Assembly (NCBI GenBank): GCA_035499215.1
Contig: DATJZH010000339.1
Location: 1-22,143, forward strand
DNA length: 22,143 nt
Direction of reading: 5' to 3'
Origin: DATJZH01 sp035499215
GTDB lineage: Bacteria > Actinomycetota > Actinomycetes > Streptosporangiales > Streptosporangiaceae
Part shown: positions 8,276-15,709 of the stretch, piece by piece
Numbering within the stretch: the stretch's first letter is position 1
Layout: every line of letters starts with the position of its first letter
Position numbers and translations under genes: made by a program
Notes under the pieces: generated by a model
The model's database searches: none
The model's input: the letters and a program-made list of their open reading frames with translations, nothing else
Told to the model about the DNA's origin: nothing

Positions 8276-8821
8276 TCAGGGAATCGGCTGGCTCGGGCCG
8301 GGACGGCCCTTCCGGCTCAGCGAGGACGGGTCCGGTTCCTGGCGCGGCAGCACGACCTCGGCGGTGACGTCCCCGGCGAGCCGGACCAGATCGCCATCCG
8401 CCAGCCGGACCGCGATGCCAGGCAGGACCCGGTCGCCGTTGACGAAGGTGCCGTTCGTCGAATGCTCGTCGCGGATGGTGGCGTGCCCGGCGTCGTCCAT
8501 CGTCACGGTCGCGTGCCGCCTGGAGACATTCTCGAATCCCGAGAAGGCAGCGGCAACCAGGGACTCCGCCGGATCGCGGCCCAGCAGCAGCGAGGTCCCC
8601 GCTGGCACCTCCACATTGCCCGTCGGAAAGGTCAGCCGCAGCACGGCCGGAGAGATCGGGCCGGTCAGCTCCTCACGTCTGAGGGTCTCCTGCATGATGG
8701 TCGTCGGCGCAGGCGGGTCCTCGTCCCAGGCAGCACGCGGCAGGTTCGCGCCGCAGGTAAAGCAGATGAGGTCGCCCGGCTTCACCTGAGTTCCGCAGGC
8801 GGGGCAGGTAATGGTCGCCAT
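8276..8821 (-). CDS. Zinc-ribbon plus FHA domain protein
   Basis: A 181-residue cytoplasmic protein with an N-terminal zinc ribbon (Cys6/Cys9 and Cys20/Cys23, CPAC...CFTC) and a C-terminal FHA phosphothreonine-binding domain: LLLGRDP (Gly81-Arg82), SRRHA (100-104) and STNGTFVNG (121-129) are the conserved FHA positions. Between them is a linker with PTTIMQET (about 39-46), a possible phospho-threonine site reminiscent of the phosphorylated N-terminal motif of GarA-type proteins; that is inference. Likely a partner of Ser/Thr protein kinases, though no kinase is encoded in this window. An AGGAGG ribosome site lies 5 bases before the ATG at 8821. The gene stands alone on its strand. Confidence 0.92.
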   Translation of the reverse strand: MATITCPACGTQVKPGDLICFTCGANLPRAAWDEDPPAPTTIMQETLRREELTGPISPAVLRLTFPTGNVEVPAGTSLLLGRDPAESLVAAAFSGFENVSRRHATVTMDDAGHATIRDEHSTNGTFVNGDRVLPGIAVRLADGDLVRLAGDVTAEVVLPRQEPDPSSLSRKGRPGPSQPIP

Positions 8822-9438
8822 GACGTCCTCCTGGACGGTCGCTCCGATCTCGGGTCACGGACGGCTTGAGCGTAACGCGCCGGCGTACTGTCAGGCGTCC
8901 CGGCCGGGCCAAGCCCATGCTCTTCGCGCTCCGCAAGTACGTGCTTGTTTAGGTAATAATCTTATGGTTAACGGCGTGGCTGCCCGTCCGCCGCCGGGCG
9001 GCCGGACTGTCCGGCCCGGCGGGCTCGCGCCCCGGTACACAGTCCCAGCACCTGTCCGAGCAGGCGGACGTCCAGCGATGAGAGGGTCATGGCCAGGCAC
9101 GAAGCATGGCCCGCCGGGCCAGGATGTGCCAGCTGGCCCCCGGCTGTCCCGACCGCTGCCAGGTGCCGGTCACCATCGGTGCGTGCGGGCAGGCACCTGA
9201 GCGCACCGCGGCCCTCGCCGAGTGGATCACGCGGGCTGGCCACGACGTGCCGGCCGATGGCTACGGCGTGCAGCCCCGGCGGGATGTCTGCAGCGACTGG
9301 ACGTCGCGTGATGGTGGCCCGACCACCTCGCCGGGTGGGACACTGCAGCATCCGGAACTGGCCGTGCCGGGCCGGTTCAGCACAGTCCGGCGGGCCGCCC
9401 AGCTAGTAGTCCGATTTGCCGACGAAGGGTGGCCGCAC
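8822..9438. other. Divergent gene-free spacer with an AT-rich island
   Basis: About 617 bases between the FHA gene (minus) and the MDR gene (plus). It should hold both promoters. The only clear compositional signal is an AT-rich island at 8943-8971 (TTGTTTAGGTAATAATCTTA and onwards), rare in this GC-rich context and a candidate promoter or operator core, with TAATAAT and TATGGT both resembling -10 elements but no well-spaced -35. The frame from 9106 stays open into the MDR gene, but its first 111 codons resemble no part of an MDR enzyme, so I treat 9106-9438 as non-coding. Confidence 0.45.
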
Positions 9439-10404
9439 ATGCGGGCAGTGACGTTTACGGGAAAGGGCGGGAACGAGGTCGTCCGGTTCGAAGAGCGGCC
9501 CGACCCGGTCCCGGCCAGCCACGAGGTGGTCGTGGCCGCCCGCTACGCGGGCCTCAACTGGGCGGACGTGGCGCAGCGGCAAGGCAACTACCCGCCGCCG
9601 CCGGGTTCGCCGGCGGACATCCCCGGCCTCGAGGTGGCCGGGCTGGTCGCCGCTACCGGCCCCGGCGTGACGGGCTGGCAGGTTGGGGACCGCGTGTTCG
9701 GCCTGGTCGGCGGCGGCGGTCTCGCTGACCGGGTCGCGGTGCATGAGCGTCATCTCGCGGCCGTGCCCGCCAATCTCAGTGATCAGGCTGCTGCCGCCGT
9801 GCCTGAGGCGTACATCACCGCCCATGATGCCATCTTCACCAGGGCCGGCCTGCTGCCCGGCGAGGTCCTGCTGGTGAACGGCGCCAACGGCGCGGTCGGG
9901 TCGGCTGCCGTCCTGCTCGGGCTCGCCGCCGGCGCCAGGGCCGTCGCCAGTGTCCGGTCGCCGGGCTCGGCTCGCTGGCTTGAGGGGCAAGGCGCCCTGA
10001 TCGTCAGCCCGGAAACGGCACGTGCGGGGCTAGCCGAGCTAGGCGGTGCCGATGTGGTGCTCGAGCTGGTCGGAGCGCCGAATCTGGATCTCGATTTCGA
10101 GGTCCTCGCGGCCAGGGGCCGGATCGTCGTCGTCGGCTCCCCGGCCGGGCACAGGGCGGGAATCTCGCTCGGCCGCCTGATGGGCAAGCGGGCCAGCCTG
10201 TACGGCACCGTGCTGCGCGCCCGGCCGATGGAGGAGAAGGCCGCGGCGGTGCAGGCGTTTGCCCGCTCGGTCCTCCCGCTGCTGGCGGCGGGCCGGGCCG
10301 CTCCGGCGATCGACCGCGTTTTCGAAGCTGCCGATGTGGCCGCCGGCTTCGATTACCTGGTCCAGCCCGGCAAGTCAGGGAAGGTACTGCTGGAGTTCTC
10401 CTGA
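9439..10404 (+). CDS. Zinc-independent MDR oxidoreductase (quinone oxidoreductase-like)
   Basis: A 321-residue medium-chain dehydrogenase/reductase of the NADPH:quinone oxidoreductase type. The start MRAVTFTGKGGNEVVRF is typical of the family, followed by AGLNWADVAQRQGNYP, the PGLEVAGLV and GDRVFGLVGGGGLAD segments, and the nucleotide-binding motif NGANGAVG (147-154). The cysteine cluster of zinc-binding alcohol dehydrogenases is absent, as expected for quinone/enoyl reductases. ATG 9439 was chosen because the family N-terminus begins there and GAAGGGTGG precedes it; the open frame extends upstream to 9106 without homology-like sequence. An acyl-CoA dehydrogenase follows 62 bases downstream on the same strand, so the two may be co-transcribed. 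Substrate unknown. Confidence 0.92.
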   Translation: MRAVTFTGKGGNEVVRFEERPDPVPASHEVVVAARYAGLNWADVAQRQGNYPPPPGSPADIPGLEVAGLVAATGPGVTGWQVGDRVFGLVGGGGLADRVAVHERHLAAVPANLSDQAAAAVPEAYITAHDAIFTRAGLLPGEVLLVNGANGAVGSAAVLLGLAAGARAVASVRSPGSARWLEGQGALIVSPETARAGLAELGGADVVLELVGAPNLDLDFEVLAARGRIVVVGSPAGHRAGISLGRLMGKRASLYGTVLRARPMEEKAAAVQAFARSVLPLLAAGRAAPAIDRVFEAADVAAGFDYLVQPGKSGKVLLEFS

Positions 10405-10466
10405 CTGCGGCGACGCGCTCGCCGGGCAGGGCAGCCGCGACGAGCTCGATCTGCGAAGGGGCAGAG

Positions 10467-11636
10467 ATGATCAGCTACCGGCTCAGTGACGAGCACGAGC
10501 AGCTCCGCCTGACCGTTGCCGGATTCGCCCGCGATGTGGTGGCGCCGGCAATCGGCGGCTTTTACGAGCGAGGCGAATTCCCGTACGAGATCGTCGCGGA
10601 GATGGCCAAGCTCGGCCTGTTCGGCTTGCCGTTCCCCGAGGAGTACGGCGGGATGGGCGGCGACTATTTCGCCTTCTGCGTCGCTCTGCACGAGCTGGCC
10701 AGAGTGGACTCGTCGGTGGCCATCACGCTGGAGGCGGGCGTCGGGCTCGGCGCGATGCCGATATACCGCTTCGGCGACGCTCAGCAGCGCGCTCGCTGGC
10801 TGCCAGATCTCTGCCTGGGGAAGCGGCTGGCCGCGTTCGGCCTGACCGAGCCAGGCGGCGGATCGGACATTCCCGGCGGCATGCGGACGACGGCCCGGCT
10901 GGCCGACGGTGAGTGGGTGATCGACGGATCCAAGGCCTTCATCACCAACGCAGGCACGTCTATCACCTCTGTGATCACCGCGCTGGCGATCACCGGCAGC
11001 ACCGGTCGCCGCCGGGAGATCTCCGCGATCATCGTGCCGTCCGGCACGCCGGGATTCACCGTCGGCCCGAAGTACTCGAAGGTCGGCTGGTGCGCGGCGG
11101 ACACCAGGGAGCTGGCGTTCGCCTCCTGCCGGGTGCCCGAGGCTAACCTGCTAGGCGAGCGGGGACGCGGCTACGCTCAGTTCCTGGAGATCCTGGACGA
11201 GGGACGGATCGCGATCGCGGCCCTGGCTGCCGGGCTGGCCCAGGGCTGCGTGGACGAATGCGTGCGCTACGTCGGGGAGCGGACGGCGTTCGGTCACGAG
11301 CTCGGCCATTACCAGGGCATCCAGTTCAAGATCGCTGATATGGAGGCCAGGGCGCACGCGGCCAGGCTCGCGTGGCAGGACGCGGCGGGCAGGCTGACCG
11401 CGGGCGAGCGGGTAAAGAAAGCGGCGGCGATCGCCAAGCTGACGGCGTCGAACGCCGCCATGGAGAACGCGCGCGACGGTACCCAGATCTTCGGCGGCTT
11501 CGGATTTGTGAACGACTTCCCGGTCGCGCGGTTCTACCGCGACGCCAAGGTCCTGGAGATCGGCGAGGGCACCTCGGAGGTCCAGCGCATGATCATTGCC
11601 CGCGAGCTCGGGATCGGCGCAGCAGGCGGCCGCTGA
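10467..11636 (+). CDS. Acyl-CoA dehydrogenase
   Basis: A 389-residue FAD-dependent acyl-CoA dehydrogenase catalysing alpha,beta-dehydrogenation of an acyl-CoA thioester. The domain order is normal: N-terminal helical domain with LGLFGLPFPEEYGGMGGDY, the FAD-contact strand FGLTEPGGGSDIPG, the middle beta-domain with GSKAFITNAG, and the C-terminal helical domain with QIFGGFGFVNDFPVARFYRDAKV. The catalytic-base glutamate is Glu367 in EIGEGTSEVQR, the standard position for the short/medium-chain group. An AGGGG ribosome site precedes ATG 10467. Placed behind the MDR oxidoreductase, it may share a fatty, branched-chain or xenobiotic acyl-CoA degradation route; the chain specificity cannot be read from sequence. 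Confidence 0.95.
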   Translation: MISYRLSDEHEQLRLTVAGFARDVVAPAIGGFYERGEFPYEIVAEMAKLGLFGLPFPEEYGGMGGDYFAFCVALHELARVDSSVAITLEAGVGLGAMPIYRFGDAQQRARWLPDLCLGKRLAAFGLTEPGGGSDIPGGMRTTARLADGEWVIDGSKAFITNAGTSITSVITALAITGSTGRRREISAIIVPSGTPGFTVGPKYSKVGWCAADTRELAFASCRVPEANLLGERGRGYAQFLEILDEGRIAIAALAAGLAQGCVDECVRYVGERTAFGHELGHYQGIQFKIADMEARAHAARLAWQDAAGRLTAGERVKKAAAIAKLTASNAAMENARDGTQIFGGFGFVNDFPVARFYRDAKVLEIGEGTSEVQRMIIARELGIGAAGGR

Positions 11637-11739
11637 CCCCGGGGCCTGGCGCGGTGACCAGGATGCCTGTCAGAATGCCCGGGCCGCTCGCCGCATGCGG
11701 GCGCGTCCCCGGCGGACAGCGAGCAAAATCCGCCAGAAC

Positions 11740-11745
11740 TATACT
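11740..11745 (+). promoter_or_regulatory. Candidate -10 element upstream of dppBC
   Basis: TATACT in an otherwise GC-rich 215-base spacer (11637-11851) is a good -10 match, about 107-112 bases before the permease start. The region 16-18 bases upstream (CAGCGA or similar) is not a convincing -35; CGGACA at 11713-11718 is too far. Possible promoter only. Confidence 0.3.
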
Positions 11746-11851
11746 TGCCGGGTAATGGACGCCCGGTGACAAGCACACGGCACGAAATTCAGGAATCCGC
11801 CCGTCGACGGCTGCAGTCGAGCTGGCCGAGGACCTGAGCCAAGCTCGCGAG

Positions 11852-12811
11852 GTGTCTGACTTAGTGATCGGCTATATCACCCGGAGGATCGGCCAGGCGG
11901 TCATCGTCCTTGTCGGGGTAACGATCATCGTGTTCATTCTCCGGCATCTCCTGCCGGGCAGCATCGCGAGGGCGATCATCGGCCCGCGGGCCAGCCAGCT
12001 GCAGATTGCCGCGTTCAATCGCCAGTACGGCCTGAACCGCGCCCTGCCGCTGCAGTATTTGTCTTTTCTCGACCAGCTGATGCACGGCAATCTCGGATAT
12101 TCGTTCAGGCTCAACAGCAGCGTCGACTCGATCGTGCTCCATGACCTGCCTAACGACGTGCTTCTGGTCGGCGTGTCGCTGGTGCTTGCGCTCGTCATCG
12201 CCATCCCGGTCGGCATCCTGCAGGCGGTCAGGCGCAACAAGCTGACTGACCATGCCGCAACCGGTATCTCGTTCCTGCTCTACTCCATGCCGTCGTACCT
12301 GCTCGGGCTCTTGCTGATTGCCGTATTCGCCGTCCACCTGAGGCTGCTCCCCGCGGAGGCGCCGCAGGCTTCCACGATCACCGGGGTGATATCCGATCCG
12401 GCCGGCCTCGTGCTCCCCATCGCGACGCTGACGCTGGTCACCTGTGCCCTGTTCAGCCGTTATATGCGGTCGTCGGCAATCGACAGCCTGGCGCAGGACT
12501 ACATCCGCACCGCCCGCGCGAAGGGCCTGGGGCAGGGAGCCATCCTGTCCCGGCATCTGCTGCGCAATTCGCTGATACCCGTTGTCACGCTGGTGGGGAT
12601 CTCGCTGCCGGGCATCCTGACGTTCGGGCTGATCATCGAAGAGCTCTTCAACTTCCCCGGCATCGGGCTCGAATACTTCAACGCCGCGGTGAACGGCGAC
12701 TACCCGGTTGTGTTCGGCATCACCGTGCTGGTGGCGCTGGCGACCGTGACCGGCAACCTGCTCGCTGACATCGCGTACGCGGTTCTTGACCCGCGGGTGC
12801 GCTATGACTGA
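11852..12811 (+). CDS. dppB: DppB/OppB-type ABC transporter permease
   Basis: A 319-residue inner-membrane permease of the peptide/nickel/opine ABC importer family (DppB/OppB). It shows the N-terminal YITRRIGQAVIVLVGVTIIVF segment, six hydrophobic spans and the EAA-type cytoplasmic loop (DYIRTARAKGLGQGAILSRH, then LLRNSLIP) that docks on the ATPase. The C-terminus LLADIAYAVLDPRVRYD is typical. The frame starts at GTG 11852; a second GTG at 11864 is better spaced from the CGAGGTG upstream. If the first is used, codon 4 is the rare TTA (11861-11863). The stop overlaps the start of dppC. No ATPase or peptide-binding protein gene is intact next to it. Confidence 0.93.
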   Translation: MSDLVIGYITRRIGQAVIVLVGVTIIVFILRHLLPGSIARAIIGPRASQLQIAAFNRQYGLNRALPLQYLSFLDQLMHGNLGYSFRLNSSVDSIVLHDLPNDVLLVGVSLVLALVIAIPVGILQAVRRNKLTDHAATGISFLLYSMPSYLLGLLLIAVFAVHLRLLPAEAPQASTITGVISDPAGLVLPIATLTLVTCALFSRYMRSSAIDSLAQDYIRTARAKGLGQGAILSRHLLRNSLIPVVTLVGISLPGILTFGLIIEELFNFPGIGLEYFNAAVNGDYPVVFGITVLVALATVTGNLLADIAYAVLDPRVRYD

Positions 12812-13787
12812 CGCCGCTCCCGGCAAGGCCGGCGCCAGACATGCGGACGCGCTTGCCGTCCCGGCGGACGCCACGGCGGACGACGCCGCGGCTCGAGTCC
12901 CATCAGGCACCCTCCCCGAAGGCGGCGAGGGATACCGAGAGGACGTCGCCTGGCGGATGATCCTGCGCGCGTTCACGGCGAACAAGCTGGCGCTGACCGG
13001 GCTTATCGTGGTCGCCGCGGTGGCGCTGTTCTGTTTCGTCGGCCCGCTGTTCTGGCACACCGACCAGGTCCACACAAACCTCCTGCAGGTCAGCAAGCCG
13101 CCGAGCGCCGAACACCCGCTGGGGACCACCAACCTCGGCTATGACGTGCTAGGCAGGCTCATGGTCGGCGGCCAGAGCTCGCTGGAGGTTGGCCTGGCCG
13201 TCGCGCTGGTGGCCACTGGACTCGGGGTGCTCTACGGCGTTGTCTCCGGCTTCTTCGGCGGCGTGACCGATGCGATCTTGATGCGCTTCGTTGACATCGT
13301 CCTCGCCGTTCCGATCGTCTACCTCTTCATCGACTTGGCGTCGGTGTTCAAGCCGACGCTGCTGCTCCTGATCCTGGTGCTGTCACTGCTGTCCTGGCTT
13401 GGCCCGGCCAGGCTGGTCCGGGGCGAGACGCTCAGCCTGCGGACCAGGGAGTACGTCGAGGCGGTCAAGACCATGGGCGGGCGGCCAGGCCGGATCATCG
13501 TCCGCCATCTGGTGCCGAATACCGCGGGGACGATCGCGGTCAACGCGACTTTCCAGGTCGCCGACGCGATTTTGACCCTCGCGGTGCTGAGCTACCTCGG
13601 CTTCAGCCTGCCGCCGCCGACCGCGACGTGGGGCGGGCTGCTGCAAGACGGCGTCAATTTCCTCTACGACGGTTACTGGTGGGAGATCTACCCGGCTGGC
13701 CTGATGATCGTGCTCACGGTGGTGGCCTTCAACTTTATCGGCGACGGGCTCCGTGACTCACTGGACGTCCGGCTCCAGCGCAGGTAG
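12804..13787 (+). CDS. dppC: DppC/OppC-type ABC transporter permease
   Basis: A 327-residue partner permease of the DppC/OppC family: a cytosolic N-terminal extension rich in Ala/Asp, then the first membrane span (LALTGLIVVAAVALFCF), the periplasmic HPLGTTNLGYDVLGRLMVGG motif typical of DppC, and the EAA loop (EYVEAVKTMGGRPGRIIVRH, then LVPN). It ends with NFIGDGLRDSLDVRLQRR, the standard family C-terminus. ATG 12804 overlaps the dppB stop by 8 bases, indicating translational coupling; the frame can be extended to 12786, but that adds only six residues. A perfect 36-bp palindrome begins immediately after the stop. It needs DppB, two ATPases and a binding protein to work; none of the last two is intact nearby. 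Confidence 0.94.
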   Translation: MTDAAPGKAGARHADALAVPADATADDAAARVPSGTLPEGGEGYREDVAWRMILRAFTANKLALTGLIVVAAVALFCFVGPLFWHTDQVHTNLLQVSKPPSAEHPLGTTNLGYDVLGRLMVGGQSSLEVGLAVALVATGLGVLYGVVSGFFGGVTDAILMRFVDIVLAVPIVYLFIDLASVFKPTLLLLILVLSLLSWLGPARLVRGETLSLRTREYVEAVKTMGGRPGRIIVRHLVPNTAGTIAVNATFQVADAILTLAVLSYLGFSLPPPTATWGGLLQDGVNFLYDGYWWEIYPAGLMIVLTVVAFNFIGDGLRDSLDVRLQRR

Positions 13788-13788
13788 G

Positions 13789-13824
13789 GCTCCGGCCTCC
13801 GGTTGCGCAACCGGAGGCCGGAGC
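13789..13824. terminator. Perfect 36-bp palindrome after dppC
   Basis: The 18 bases 13789-13806 (GCTCCGGCCTCCGGTTGC) are exactly the reverse complement of 13807-13824, with no loop spacer. It begins one base after the dppC stop (13785-13787) and overlaps the degraded 3' end of the convergent dppD pseudogene. A transcript would fold into a very stable hairpin, so termination of dppBC is likely. The perfect symmetry could also be the scar of an inversion junction. Confidence 0.75.
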
Positions 13825-14528
13825 GGGAAATGGCACGCGGCAGCGTGGTCCGCGCCGAAGGTCCGGGCCGCCGAGTGCTGGCTCGCTGCGGCGGCACTTT
13901 TCGGTGGCGAACCGGCAGCGCGGCGCGAACCGGCATCCGGCCGGCGGCCGGGCAAGGTCGGGCGGGAGGCCGGGGATTGAGTGAAGCCGCCGCGAGGTCG
14001 ACTGGTCCAGCTGGGGAATCGACGCCAGCAGCGCTTGTGTGCAGGGGCGCCGGGGTGCGGTGGAAGAGGTCGGCGGTCGCGGCCGCCTCGACGATCTTGC
14101 CGGCGTACATCACCAGCACGCGGTCCGCTCGGCCCGCGATCACCCCGAGGTCATGGGTTATCAGCAAGACGGCCATCCCGAGGCGGTCGTTGACTCGTCA
14201 AGCAGCACCAGGATCTGATCCTGGATGGTCACGTCAAGCGCTGTCGTCGGCTCGTCGGCAATGAGCAGCTGCGGCTCGCAGGCGAGCGCGATCCCGATCA
14301 TCACCCGCTGGCGCAGCCCGCCGGAGAACTGGTGCGGGTAGTAAGACAGGCGCTCGGCAGGCCGCGGCATCCCGACGTCATCGTCGGGTTCAGCGACGTC
14401 ATCGGATCCTGGATCACCATGCCGATCTCGTTCCCGCGGACCTGCCGCATGCCGGGCTCGCTGAGCCCGGCGAGGTCGGTGTCGCCGAAGCGGATCGCGC
14501 CCTCAGCGATGCAGCCGCGGCCAGGCAG
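13790..14528 (-). pseudogene. dppD: Decayed DppD/OppD-type ABC ATPase
   Basis: Recognisable pieces of a peptide-importer ATPase lie in order on the minus strand but in different frames. Piece 1 (about 14528-14376) reads through GAIRFGDTDLAGLSEPGM to the Q-loop MVIQDPMTSLNP. About 30 residues are then missing, and piece 2 (14370-14199) has YYPHQFSGGLRQRVM (signature) and LLIADEPTTALDVTIQ (Walker B/D-loop). One base is lost near 14190; then NDRLGMAVLLITHDLGV (H-loop) and KIVEAAATADLFHRTP follow. After another shift near 14040 comes TQALLASIPQLD and GCRFAPRCRFATEKC (the C-terminal oligo_HPY domain), and after a third shift ACHFPL. No Walker A is visible upstream of piece 1. It cannot encode a working ATPase. 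It faces the intact dppBC pair and lies just downstream of the binding-lipoprotein gene on the same strand. Confidence 0.88.
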
Positions 14529-14671
14529 CACGCTTCGGCCGCCGGGGTGGATGCCGATCCTCAGCGGTGGGCCGCGGCAGGCGAGGGGGCCAGCCGGCTG
14601 CGGCCGACGAGAACGGCCAGGGCACGTGCCGACGCCGGCCGGGGATCGGGCGGCCTCGGCCCGACAGCCCG

Positions 14672-15709
14672 TCACTTGAGCAGCAGACCCTTCACCGACA
14701 CCGCCCTACTGATCATGCCCGAGTTGTACATGAGGTCGGCGACCCGCTGGACCTGGCCGACGTTGAGAAAGGTCGGGTACTGGCCGATGTTGACGAGCGC
14801 GGCGTCCTGCGCGGGCATCTGCTCGCTGCGCAGCACGGTCTGCACGGTGCTGCGCGCTGCCGCGTCGGCCTGGGCTGTGGTCATCGCAGCCTGGAAATCA
14901 CGCAGCGCGGCGGCATGCCGGCTCGCGGTCGCGGCCGCGGCGAAGTAGCCGGTCAATGGCAGGTTCTCGGTCACGCCGCTGCAGGAGTCGAGCACTTCCA
15001 CCGCACCAAGCTGCGTCTCGGCCCGGATCACATACGGCTCCGTCGCCACGATGGCCTTCACCCGGTGCTGCTTCAGCGCGCTGATCATCTCGGCGGCTGG
15101 CATCGCCTGCCAGGTGATCTCTGCCGGCCGTACGCCATCGCCCTGCAGCACGGACTCGGTGGCGAGCGTCTCATTGTTGTACGGGAAAGTCCTCCGGTAC
15201 GGGGCAACCTGCGCCTGCGGCGTTGCCACGACCTTGCCCGCCAGGCCTTTCGGCGAGTGGATGCGGGAGGCCGGCAGGACAAGAACCTGCATCGTGCCCG
15301 CAGTCGCGTCGTATCCGTCCGCGACCAGCTTCAGCCGCTGCCGGCCTGTGGCCATAGCGTAGAAGAAAGCGGTGTAGTCGCCGGCCGCCACGCCGACGGT
15401 GCCGTGGTTCAGTGCGCTGTAGGCGGCGGCTGCGGACGGCACGTTCTTCACTGTGACGGTGACCCCGTGCTGACGGAACAGGCCGTCCTGAACAGCGAGC
15501 ATCAAGGGCGCGGTGTCGATACCCGGCACTGCGGCGACCGTGAGCCGCTGGCTGGCGGCTGCCTGGCCGGGTGAGGATGCGGCGGAGCAGCCTGTTGCCA
15601 GGAGGGCCACGGACAGCGGCGCCACGGACAGCAGCGCCACGGCGGGGCCGAATCGGGGGCGCACCCGGCCGCGGGCCGCGGTGCGAGCGCTGGCCTGGAC
15701 AAGCCGCAT
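14672..15709 (-). CDS. ABC transporter substrate-binding lipoprotein (SsuA/TauA/NMT1-like)
   Basis: A 345-residue exported lipoprotein. The N-terminus has Arg residues, a hydrophobic core (PAVALLSVAPLSVALL) and a lipobox ending LLATGC, with Cys41 as the lipidation site. The mature part matches the NMT1/SsuA/TauA periplasmic-binding fold: LTVAAVPGIDTAPLMLAVQ, DGLFRQHGVTV, then GDYTAFFYAMATG, IHSPKGLAGKVVATP and KAIVATEPYVIRAE. Related proteins bind nitrate, sulfonates, taurine or thiamine precursors; the ligand here is unknown. AAAGGAG lies 4 bases before ATG 15709. It normally works with SsuB/SsuC-type ATPase and permease, absent here; the adjacent permeases are of the peptide type. Downstream on its strand is the broken dppD. 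Confidence 0.92.
   Translation of the reverse strand: MRLVQASARTAARGRVRPRFGPAVALLSVAPLSVALLATGCSAASSPGQAAASQRLTVAAVPGIDTAPLMLAVQDGLFRQHGVTVTVKNVPSAAAAYSALNHGTVGVAAGDYTAFFYAMATGRQRLKLVADGYDATAGTMQVLVLPASRIHSPKGLAGKVVATPQAQVAPYRRTFPYNNETLATESVLQGDGVRPAEITWQAMPAAEMISALKQHRVKAIVATEPYVIRAETQLGAVEVLDSCSGVTENLPLTGYFAAAATASRHAAALRDFQAAMTTAQADAAARSTVQTVLRSEQMPAQDAALVNIGQYPTFLNVGQVQRVADLMYNSGMISRAVSVKGLLLK

Noticed and set aside
7671..8869. Two long plus-strand open frames running through the FHA gene
   Set aside because: Their downstream halves are antisense to the well-supported FHA gene. Only the first part of the frame from 7760 looks real, joined to another frame by an indel.
9106..9438. N-terminal extension of the MDR oxidoreductase
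   Set aside because: The family N-terminus begins exactly at ATG 9439 with a ribosome site; the 111 upstream codons resemble nothing in the family.
11861..13132. A 423-residue minus-strand open frame opposite dppB/dppC
   Set aside because: Shadow of two unmistakable permease genes; rich in Arg, Gln, Asp and His with no hydrophobic or catalytic pattern.
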